From Akkermansiaceae bacterium (GTDB lineage Bacteria > Verrucomicrobiota > Verrucomicrobiia > Verrucomicrobiales > Akkermansiaceae): DNA of 28,852 nt. The notes under the pieces were generated by a model that was not told the DNA's origin, ran no database searches, and saw only the letters and a list, made by a program, of their open reading frames with translations. Positions 14,860 through 21,520 of the stretch are shown here, in pieces (within the stretch, counting starts at the first letter, position 1; each line of letters starts with the position of its first letter). Location of the stretch: positions 1 through 28,852 of the forward strand of contig WTJZ01000295.1 of NCBI GenBank assembly GCA_011524615.1, given 5' to 3'. A program made the translations under genes and the position numbers.

Positions 14860-14879
14860 GGGAGGTGGAAACTAGCGAC

Positions 14880-14908
14880 TTTATAAAAATGATCAAGAAA
14901 AAAGGTAA
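14880..14908 (-). promoter_or_regulatory. Candidate sigma-70-type promoter of rpmI-rplT
   Basis: On the minus strand TTACCT (14908-14903) and TATAAA (14885-14880) are separated by exactly 17 bases, ending about 20 bases before the rpmI ATG. The -10 box is close to consensus. It would give the operon its own start, independent of infC. Confidence 0.5.
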
Positions 14909-15027
14909 GAGAATATTAACTATTATTCAGAGTTGATTGCGATGGTGATGTTGTTGTGATACAGGTTGCTTATCGTCACGGGGGCACGTACATCTGTTGG
15001 GCTCTCATAAATAGGGGAGAACACGTT

Positions 15028-15528
15028 ATGAATAGAGACTTAAATATCGGATTATCTATGGGTGAGCAGGCTAAAGAGCGCTCTAGTACGGCGAGGCCTC
15101 GTATTCTAGATTCGAGCAGTCCGATACTCTCGTTGAATACTGATAAGTCTTTCACGCCTAAGCCAAGCCAAGGAATTGAACAACTCAAGGAGGAGGCTCT
15201 GCATGTCGTAGGACGTCTAGAGACGATCCTGTTAGAGCACCGTCAAGCGGCTATGCATATGAAGGTCGACTTGGATAAGGAGGCCGTCATGGTAGTGATC
15301 TCAGCGTTGCGAGACCATGCTAAGGGCGGGCAGGGTGAGATACGCACATACTCAGACGATGAAATTCTGACTTATTGCTTACAACGTCTCTTTGACGAAT
15401 TAGTCGAGGAGCCAAGTAATATACTCTACACGACTAAGACCGGAAAGAATAAGGTCCGGTACGATGCCATGGAAGCTCAGTTCTGGATCGAATGTCTCAA
15501 TCTCCTAGAGGAGAGCAACCTAGTTTAA
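15028..15528 (+). CDS. Hypothetical protein upstream of selO
   Basis: The 166-residue soluble protein has no recognised domain. The ATG at 15028 was chosen because AGGGGAGA sits about seven bases upstream. The frame is open 24 codons further, but without such a site. The first 55 residues are Ser/Thr/Pro-rich and look disordered. The remainder (about 60-166) is a compact helical region with QLKEEALHVVGRLETILLEH and a tail ending FWIECLNLLEESNLV. It ends 23 bases before selO and may share its transcript. A role linked to SelO is only suggested by position. Confidence 0.7.
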   Translation: MNRDLNIGLSMGEQAKERSSTARPRILDSSSPILSLNTDKSFTPKPSQGIEQLKEEALHVVGRLETILLEHRQAAMHMKVDLDKEAVMVVISALRDHAKGGQGEIRTYSDDEILTYCLQRLFDELVEEPSNILYTTKTGKNKVRYDAMEAQFWIECLNLLEESNLV

Positions 15529-15551
15529 CCCTTTCCCCTTTATATAATACT

Positions 15552-16994
15552 ATGATTGGCTTTCGTTTTGATAATACCTACACGAGTTTACCTGCGCCTT
15601 TCTATGCGCACTGCAATCCCGAGGAGGTGTCAGCTCCAGAGGTTGTGATCCTGAATGAGGCTTTGGCTGGTAGTATGGGATTAGAGTTTGATGATGTTGG
15701 AGAGGTTCAGCTAGCCGCTTTGTTAGCGGGGAATGAGTTGCCCGAGGGGGCTACGCCATTCTCACAAGCTTATGCGGGGCATCAGTTTGGCCACTTTACG
15801 ATGCTGGGGGATGGTCGTGCTCACATGATGGGGGAGCACCTGATGCCCGATGGGCAGCGTGTTGATATTCAGTATAAGGGTTCTGGCCGTACTCCCTACT
15901 CGAGGAGAGGTGATGGACGGGCGGCGTTGGGGCCCATGCTTCGTGAGTACATCATTTCAGAGTCTCTGGCGGCGATGGGAATCCCTACGTCGCGTAGCTT
16001 AGCGGTGGTGAGTACGGGAGAAATGGTCATGAGAGAGGAGGCGTTGGAGGGGGCGATTTTGACTCGCGTTGCTTCCTCGCACATCCGTGTGGGTACCTTT
16101 GAATACGCTTCAGACCCTGAGAACACCGTTCCGCTGCAATCATTACTAGATTACACGATAGACCGTCATTATCCGGAGTTATTGTCTGCGGAGAATAGAG
16201 CCTTGGCCTTACTAGAGCGTGTTGTGGAGCGTCAATGCTCACTCATCGTGCACTGGATGCGGGTGGGCTTCATTCATGGGGTTATGAATACAGATAACTT
16301 TACTCTCTCCGGGGAGTCGATCGACTTTGGTCCTTGTGCCTTTCTGGATACCTATAATCCAGCCCAGGTATTTAGTTCGATAGATCAGCAGGGGCGTTAT
16401 GCCTTCGCTAATCAGCCAAATATTGCGCATTGGAATCTCGCACGCCTTGCAGAAGCACTCTTGCCACTGATTGATTCAGACCGAGAGGAGGCGATTCGGT
16501 TAGCTGAGCAGACGATTCATCAATTCCCATCGCTCTATCAGCAAGAGTGGGGCAATATGATGAGGGCTAAGTTAGGATTGGGCTCTATACGAGATGGAGA
16601 TGAGCAACTGATTATTGATCTCTTGTCGTGGATGCATGAGAAGCATGCAGACTATACGAATACCTTTCAAGATCTCATGGAGCTGCCCGATCTGGCGACC
16701 TATCAGGACGAGGGGTTTAGGAATTGGTACGATCGATATCAACGTCGTCAAGATAGTGATGAACTATCGGAGTCAGAGTCAAGGGAATTGATGCGACGAA
16801 GTAACCCCGCCGTGATCCCGAGGAATCATCAGGTAGAGCGCGCGCTCCAGGCGGCACAAACTGGAGATCTCGCTCCTCTCCATCTTCTCTTAGAGGCATT
16901 GAAGAACCCTTATGATCTCCCTGAGGAGATGCGTGCCTTCCAAGCTACACCTCCTATGACCGAGCGTGTCTACCAGACTTATTGCGGTACATAG
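15552..16994 (+). CDS. selO: Protein adenylyltransferase SelO (YdiU/UPF0061 family)
   Basis: SelO is a pseudokinase-fold enzyme that transfers AMP from ATP to hydroxyl side chains of proteins, and is linked to oxidative-stress responses. The 480-residue length matches bacterial members. Visible motifs are YAGHQFGHFTMLGDGRA (74-90), QYKGSGRTPYSRRGDGRAAL (107-126) with the nucleotide-binding Lys109, HGVMNTDN (242-249) with the proposed catalytic Asp248, and SIDFGPCAFLD with metal-binding Asp258. The C terminus is CGT; its Cys occupies the place of the redox Cys (selenocysteine in some animals). The ATG at 15552 was chosen since the family starts near FDNTY; the longer frame from 15492 would overlap the preceding gene by 37 bases. 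Confidence 0.95.
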   Translation: MIGFRFDNTYTSLPAPFYAHCNPEEVSAPEVVILNEALAGSMGLEFDDVGEVQLAALLAGNELPEGATPFSQAYAGHQFGHFTMLGDGRAHMMGEHLMPDGQRVDIQYKGSGRTPYSRRGDGRAALGPMLREYIISESLAAMGIPTSRSLAVVSTGEMVMREEALEGAILTRVASSHIRVGTFEYASDPENTVPLQSLLDYTIDRHYPELLSAENRALALLERVVERQCSLIVHWMRVGFIHGVMNTDNFTLSGESIDFGPCAFLDTYNPAQVFSSIDQQGRYAFANQPNIAHWNLARLAEALLPLIDSDREEAIRLAEQTIHQFPSLYQQEWGNMMRAKLGLGSIRDGDEQLIIDLLSWMHEKHADYTNTFQDLMELPDLATYQDEGFRNWYDRYQRRQDSDELSESESRELMRRSNPAVIPRNHQVERALQAAQTGDLAPLHLLLEALKNPYDLPEEMRAFQATPPMTERVYQTYCGT

Positions 16995-17045
16995 TCGTAT
17001 GGGAGGCTCTGGACTCAGAGTCTTACTCAAACGGGGCGAGGTAAT

Positions 17046-17138
17046 ATGAAGTGGGGGCGCTTCGCGTGGAAGGTGGCTCCTCTCATTTTAGTGAATAGTG
17101 CAGTAGTAGAGAGTATATTGGCACGAATCATGCGTTAG
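17046..17138 (+). CDS. Possible 30-residue small protein
   Basis: A short ORF, MKWGRFAWKVAPLILVNSAV followed by VESILARIMR, has GCGAGG four bases before its ATG. It combines a basic N terminus, a hydrophobic middle and an amphipathic end, as small membrane proteins often do. Its 3' end overlaps the sigma-54-like promoter at 17118-17133. It could equally be a chance frame within the selO to reductase gap. No homology is claimed. Confidence 0.3.
   Translation: MKWGRFAWKVAPLILVNSAVVESILARIMR
17118..17133 (+). promoter_or_regulatory. Sigma-54-type promoter match upstream of the flavoprotein reductase
   Basis: TTGGCACG-AATC-ATGC reproduces the -24/-12 pattern TGGCACG-N4-TTGC with one change (ATGC for TTGC) and exact GG to GC spacing. 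Transcription would begin near 17145 and leave a leader of about 120 bases. A perfect palindrome GACTCAGAGTC (17012-17022), about 100 bases upstream, is where an activator site would be expected. No activator gene is in the window. Confidence 0.45.
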
Positions 17139-17164
17139 CATTAGTCAACAAAAGCTAAATTTCT

Positions 17165-17215
17165 GAAAGTCATGAGAAACAGTCATCCTTTTTTCTTGTT
17201 TCTCTTGATTCTTTC
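17165..17215 (+). promoter_or_regulatory. Two-part hairpin in the leader of the flavoprotein reductase
   Basis: GAGAAACA (17174-17181) pairs perfectly with TGTTTCTC (17197-17204). An outer helix of GAAAG (17165-17169) with CTTTC (17211-17215) flanks it across an internal loop. The apical loop is T-rich. It ends about 50 bases before the chosen ATG. It does not look like a terminator because the T tract is inside the loop. Its function is unknown. Confidence 0.35.
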
Positions 17216-17265
17216 ATGAAGTGGTAGCATCTTCCGCAACAATTCAACAACAAGAGATAACATAT

Positions 17266-18999
17266 ATGGGTTTAAAAATCGTTCCTGATAGCGCCCCATT
17301 CTCTCCAGAACAAAGAGAATGGCTCAATAACTTCTTTGCAATGCACCTAGATGGGCAACCTGGTGGTGCTGCTGCCGCTGCTCCTGCAGTGAAGGTACCA
17401 ATTACGATCGTTTACGGATCACAAACAGGTAATGCTGAGGGATGTTGTAAGAAGCTTGCGAAGGCAATGAAAGATTCCTTCGAAGCGGAAGTCCTTGATG
17501 CAGCGAACGTATCTGTAGCGGATCTACCATCTAAGAAGAACCTTCTTATCGTAACATCTACATACGGTGACGGGGAAGCTCCTGATAATGCGGGAGATCT
17601 CCACGGTGCACTCATGGCGGATGACGCTCCAAAGATGGAGGGTGTAAACTTCGCGGTATTCGGTCTTGGTGACACAGAGTACCCTGACTTCTGCCAGACA
17701 GGTAAGGACTTCGACAAGCGCCTCGGTGACCTCGGTGGTAACCGTATGATCGACCGTGTGGACGCAGATGTTGACTTCGAAGACCCATTCGACGAATGGA
17801 AGGCGAAGGTTCTCGAAGTTTTCGGTGGTGCGGCAGTCGCTACGGAGGAAGCTGGTGAAGCTGTTGAGGAAGACATCCCATTCGGTAAGAAGAATCCATT
17901 CCCATCAAGCGTACTTAACAACTACAACCTTAACAAAGAAGGTTCCGCTCGTGAGACTCACCACATCGAGTTCTCTCTCGAGGGATCAGGTCTTGAATAC
18001 GAAGCTGGTGACGCTCTTGCAGTAGTTCCACGTAACCCTGAGAAGGTAGTTGACGAGATCATTACAGCACTCGGATTTAAGCCTACAGCAGAAGTACCAA
18101 CTCCTGATAAGAAGACGGCTACTCTCCGTGACGCACTCATCAACAACTATGACATCCGTTCACTCAGCAAGAAGCTTATCACCGCATGGCAGGCTAAGAG
18201 TGGATCACCATTCCTCCGTTCACTCGTTGAGGCGGACGATAAGGCTGCATACGATGACTTTACATGGGGTCGTGAGCTTGTTGACCTCGTAGTCGATCAC
18301 CCAGCTGACTTCTCAGATCCTGAAGAGTTCGTAGGAGTGCTCAAGAAGCTTCAACCAAGACTCTACTCAATCTCATCAAGCCCTAAAGCGCACCCAGGTG
18401 AGGTTCACCTCACAGTAGCGATCGTACGTTACAACTCACACGGTCGTGACCGTGGTGGTGTATGTTCTACCTACTTCTCAGACCGTATGGTTGGCGAGAA
18501 CCCAGGAGTATTCGTTCACAGTAACAAGGCGTTCCGTCTTCCAGAAGACCTTACTAAGCCAGTGATCATGTGTGGTCCTGGTACAGGTATTGCACCGTTC
18601 CGTGCCTTCCTCGAAGAGCGTGAAGCAACGAAAGCTCCTGGTAAGAACTGGCTCTTCTTCGGTAACCCACACGCAGAGACAGACTTCCTCTATGAAGACC
18701 AACTCGCAGAGATGCAGAAGAGTGGTACACTTACTAAGCTGACAACAGCATTCTCACGTGACCAAAAAGAGAAGATCTATGTACAAGATCGCATGATCGA
18801 AGAAGGTGCTGAGATCTGGAAATGGTTCCAAGAAGGTGGATACTTCTTCATCTGTGGTGATGCATCACGTATGGCTAAAGATGTAGACCAAGCTCTTCAT
18901 AAGATCGCTGAAGTCCACGGTGGAATGAGTGAAGCAGAAGCTGCTGACTACATCAAAGGACTGAAGAAAGAGAAGCGTTACGCACGTGACGTTTACTAA
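17266..18999 (+). CDS. cysJ: Diflavin reductase, sulfite reductase (NADPH) alpha-subunit type
   Basis: The 577-residue cytoplasmic flavoprotein carries electrons from NADPH through FAD and FMN, presumably to sulfite reductase. A flavodoxin domain (about 45-185) has the FMN loop YGSQTGNAE (50-58), STYGDGEAP (98-106) and FGLGDTEYPDF (132-142). The FAD domain has RLYSISSSP (365-373) and GGVCSTYFSD (397-406). The NADPH domain has CGPGTGIAPFRAF (436-448) and CGDASRMAKDV (530-540). The chain ends in RYARDVY with the C-terminal Tyr that stacks on FAD. The ATG at 17266 follows AAGAGATAAC; a GTG 15 codons upstream is less likely. Codon choice is far more biased (TAC, AAC, GAC, CGT) than in neighbours, suggesting high expression. 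No cysI is present in the window, so another electron acceptor remains possible. Confidence 0.9.
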   Translation: MGLKIVPDSAPFSPEQREWLNNFFAMHLDGQPGGAAAAAPAVKVPITIVYGSQTGNAEGCCKKLAKAMKDSFEAEVLDAANVSVADLPSKKNLLIVTSTYGDGEAPDNAGDLHGALMADDAPKMEGVNFAVFGLGDTEYPDFCQTGKDFDKRLGDLGGNRMIDRVDADVDFEDPFDEWKAKVLEVFGGAAVATEEAGEAVEEDIPFGKKNPFPSSVLNNYNLNKEGSARETHHIEFSLEGSGLEYEAGDALAVVPRNPEKVVDEIITALGFKPTAEVPTPDKKTATLRDALINNYDIRSLSKKLITAWQAKSGSPFLRSLVEADDKAAYDDFTWGRELVDLVVDHPADFSDPEEFVGVLKKLQPRLYSISSSPKAHPGEVHLTVAIVRYNSHGRDRGGVCSTYFSDRMVGENPGVFVHSNKAFRLPEDLTKPVIMCGPGTGIAPFRAFLEEREATKAPGKNWLFFGNPHAETDFLYEDQLAEMQKSGTLTKLTTAFSRDQKEKIYVQDRMIEEGAEIWKWFQEGGYFFICGDASRMAKDVDQALHKIAEVHGGMSEAEAADYIKGLKKEKRYARDVY

Positions 19000-19030
19000 T
19001 CCTCATCTGTTCCTGTAGTAACAGATTAAT

Positions 19031-19068
19031 AAAAGAGGCCTGACTCCATCGAGTCAGGCCTCTTTTTT
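19031..19068 (+). terminator. Strong terminator after cysJ
   Basis: AAAAGAGGCCTGACTC and GAGTCAGGCCTCTTTT form a perfect 16-base stem with a CATC loop, and the T run continues to 19068. It is the strongest terminator in the window, matching the apparent high expression of the preceding gene. Confidence 0.95.
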
Positions 19069-19170
19069 CTTCGCCTTTCATCGGAGGTTATTACACGCAG
19101 GAGGAAGGCTGTTGCCAAAACGAGTAAGATGGCTTGTATCTGAACTGCGATCACTCATAGGGTGATGATC

Positions 19171-19896
19171 ATGAAATCACTGATTTTACTCATATGTAGT
19201 GTATCCTTAGTCTTTGCTGAGAATAGCGCGCAGGATTTACTGGACAAGTATGTGCAGGTAGTACGTGCGGGAGATGTGCAAGCGGCCTCTGAATTGATCT
19301 ACGGCCATGAGGGCGATGTAGCATTTACCAAGTCAAGGTTGTCTCTATTGAGAATCAAGGAGACTGAGGGGTTTGAAATCGTCTCTACCAAACTGATTTC
19401 GCGTCCAGTCTGGTGGTCGGCTACTCGCGTCGTCAAGGGGACATTAATGGAGCCAAACATTGAGCCTGTAGGCATGATCGAGTTGGTCTATAAGACGTCA
19501 TTGACAGAAGGGGAGCAGAAAAATCTGACCGCTTATGGGAAAGAGGGGAATGAGTACTATATCACAGGTATGAAGCGCACGGATCTCCACTGGGATGGCG
19601 AGAGTGATCAAAAGCTCTTCTATCAGATCACTCCCAAGCTCAATGGAATCGATATCCAAGACCCCTCCACATATAAGGTCATCGTATCGTATAATGCGAG
19701 TGGGGTGGATCTAAAGACGTTTGGGAGCTCTAAGAAAGTTCTAAGAGGTCAATACATTTCCCGCATCGAACTTGTGGAACCATTAGCTCAAGAAGGCATA
19801 GAGGTGGTTCTCTCTGCGCGCTCAGGGAAGGTGACTAGAGAGATAGCTCGCTCTCTCCCAGAGGTAGGGCAAACGGTGCTCTACCAAAAGAATTAG
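19171..19896 (+). CDS. Hypothetical secreted protein
   Basis: The 241-residue protein has a clear signal peptide (MKSLILLICSVSLVFAE, cleavage after the Ala-rich VFA) and no further membrane segment, so it is probably periplasmic. Residues about 18-60 (SAQDLLDKYVQVVRAGDVQA and on) look like the helical start of a SnoaL/NTF2-like or DUF4878-type fold, which is only a guess. The rest is mostly beta. The ATG at 19171 has AGGG eight bases upstream; in-frame GTG and ATG codons lie three and two codons earlier. It follows the strong cysJ terminator and is convergent with the sulfatase gene. No function is assigned. Confidence 0.75.
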   Translation: MKSLILLICSVSLVFAENSAQDLLDKYVQVVRAGDVQAASELIYGHEGDVAFTKSRLSLLRIKETEGFEIVSTKLISRPVWWSATRVVKGTLMEPNIEPVGMIELVYKTSLTEGEQKNLTAYGKEGNEYYITGMKRTDLHWDGESDQKLFYQITPKLNGIDIQDPSTYKVIVSYNASGVDLKTFGSSKKVLRGQYISRIELVEPLAQEGIEVVLSARSGKVTREIARSLPEVGQTVLYQKN

Positions 19897-19935
19897 GCTC
19901 GCAGAGGAGGCGATTACGCAGCCTATGATGAGTCG

Positions 19936-19951
19936 CCCCCCGGATGGGGGG
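19936..19951. terminator. GC hairpin between convergent genes
   Basis: CCCCCC and GGGGGG form a perfect stem with a GGAT loop, in the 67 bases between the secreted-protein gene and the minus-strand sulfatase. Neither strand has a T run, so it could block readthrough from either side only as a strong hairpin. Confidence 0.3.
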
Positions 19952-19963
19952 ATCGAGAGTGGG

Positions 19964-21505
19964 CTACTTAATACGTTTCAGAGTCTCCTTCATTTCTGCC
20001 ACTTTATCTGGAAATGTGAGGTAGAGGTTTTCCGTTTGGGCAAGGTCGCTGTCGACATTGTATAATTGAGCAGCTGGAGCATTGGGTTTAATTGCACCGT
20101 TTTCAATATCGCTGTTCTTACGTCCCATGAAACTGATCGCGGGAGGCCCTGAGAAGACATGCCCCTCAGAGGAGTCCCAACCTCCTCCTCCTTGATTAGG
20201 GATGTATACCCATTTGCCATGACGGAGCGATAGGTGTGTTCCTTTTGAAGGACAGAGGATCAGTGGACCTCTCACTTCTTCTGTAGGTGTACCAGTAAGA
20301 ACCTCTAGAAGGTTCTCACTATCTGAGCTCTGCTCTTTAGTAAGAGTCTGACCTGTGATGGCTGCCATTGTGGCAAGGAGGTCGACATTTGCAATCAATT
20401 GATCAGAGACAGACCCAGCAGGAATGGCTTTAGGCCACTTAGCGATGAACGGGACACGGTGTCCACCTTCCCAGACTCCAAATTTATAGCCAAGTAATTC
20501 TCCATTTTGAGCATGTCCTGCTTTCCAGGCATCTTGCCCCCCTCGGTTAAACATGCCTCCATTATCACTGGTAAAGATGATGAGGGTGTTTTCGGTTAAC
20601 CCGTTTACATCTAATGCGTTAACAATTTCTCCTACCATCCAGTCGAGTTCATGAATAGCATCTCCATAGAGACCAATGTCACTGGTTCCTTTGAAACGAG
20701 GGTGGGGGGTGAATGGGTGATGGATATTGGTAGTCGCTAGGTATAGGAAGAATGGTTCTTCTTTATGTTGATTGATCCACTCGACTGACTTCTCAGTAAA
20801 CTTAGTAGCGACCTCTTCCTCGATAAATAGGCTACGTGCTTTTTTTGCTCCTTTGTAGAAGTTCGGGTACCTTCCTGAGGCTTCGGGAGGGAGAGTTGGC
20901 ATGGGGAGGTCATCTGGTTCTCCAGGCTCTCTCATGAGTAAGGGATCTGCAGAGTCGAGACCAACGATGGTTTCATTCTCTACGTAGACATAGGGAGGGT
21001 TACTATTAACAATAGGCATCCCAAAGTAGTAGTCGAACCCGAGATCTTGAGGGCCAGGTCGCAGGGGCTGATTCCAATCAATGGAGTCCTTGAAGCCTTT
21101 TCCTGCCTTGTCCCCAAAGCCAAGGTGCCACTTTCCAATACACGCGGTTGCATACCCTTGATCTTGGAAGACGTCAGCGATAGTCGTCTTATTCGTGTCA
21201 ATTTGGAGAGGTAGCCACCATGCACATGGTCCCCATAGGCCTCGGCCTCCTTTCGCCTTATATGGGTATTCTCCCGTTAGTAAGGCATATCTAGATGGGG
21301 AGCAAACCGAAGATGCGGAGTGACCGTCAGTGAAGCGTCGGCCAGTTTCCGCTAATTGATCAATATTTGGGGTCCTGACTTTAGTTGCTCCATAGCAACC
21401 AACATCGCCATAGCCTAAGTCATCAGCGTAGATGATTACCACGTTCGGGCGGTCATTGGCCCAGCCTAATATGCTGAGCGCTAGCATTAATATTACGTAT
21501 TTCAT
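19964..21505 (-). CDS. Secreted sulfatase, S1 family (formylglycine-dependent)
   Basis: The 513-residue hydrolase should remove sulfate esters, most likely from a sulfated polysaccharide. A signal peptide covers about residues 1-16. The N-terminal metal-binding motif is IIYADDLGYGDVG (24-36; Asp28, Asp29). The maturation motif SVCSPSRYALLTGEYP (66-81) contains Cys68, which sulfatase-maturating enzymes convert to formylglycine, followed by Pro70 and Arg72. GKWHLGF (124-130) supplies the active-site Lys and His, and FTSDNGG in the middle the other metal ligands. It begins 15 bases after the PhoD gene ends, so both form an operon. It is a close paralogue of the plus-strand sulfatase at 23876-25444; the C-terminal regions share FSGPPAISF and AQLYN. 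The substrate is not determined. Confidence 0.95.
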   Translation of the reverse strand: MKYVILMLALSILGWANDRPNVVIIYADDLGYGDVGCYGATKVRTPNIDQLAETGRRFTDGHSASSVCSPSRYALLTGEYPYKAKGGRGLWGPCAWWLPLQIDTNKTTIADVFQDQGYATACIGKWHLGFGDKAGKGFKDSIDWNQPLRPGPQDLGFDYYFGMPIVNSNPPYVYVENETIVGLDSADPLLMREPGEPDDLPMPTLPPEASGRYPNFYKGAKKARSLFIEEEVATKFTEKSVEWINQHKEEPFFLYLATTNIHHPFTPHPRFKGTSDIGLYGDAIHELDWMVGEIVNALDVNGLTENTLIIFTSDNGGMFNRGGQDAWKAGHAQNGELLGYKFGVWEGGHRVPFIAKWPKAIPAGSVSDQLIANVDLLATMAAITGQTLTKEQSSDSENLLEVLTGTPTEEVRGPLILCPSKGTHLSLRHGKWVYIPNQGGGGWDSSEGHVFSGPPAISFMGRKNSDIENGAIKPNAPAAQLYNVDSDLAQTENLYLTFPDKVAEMKETLKRIK

Positions 21506-21520
21506 AAATCTTGCGGTGGG

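Noticed and set aside
17412..17921. A 169-residue minus-strand ORF inside cysJ
   Set aside because: It is a shadow of the strongly biased cysJ codons (Ser/Pro/Arg-rich composition) and has no family resemblance.
19936..19951. C6-GGAT-G6 as a G-quadruplex
   Set aside because: Only one G run is present per strand; a hairpin is the simpler reading.
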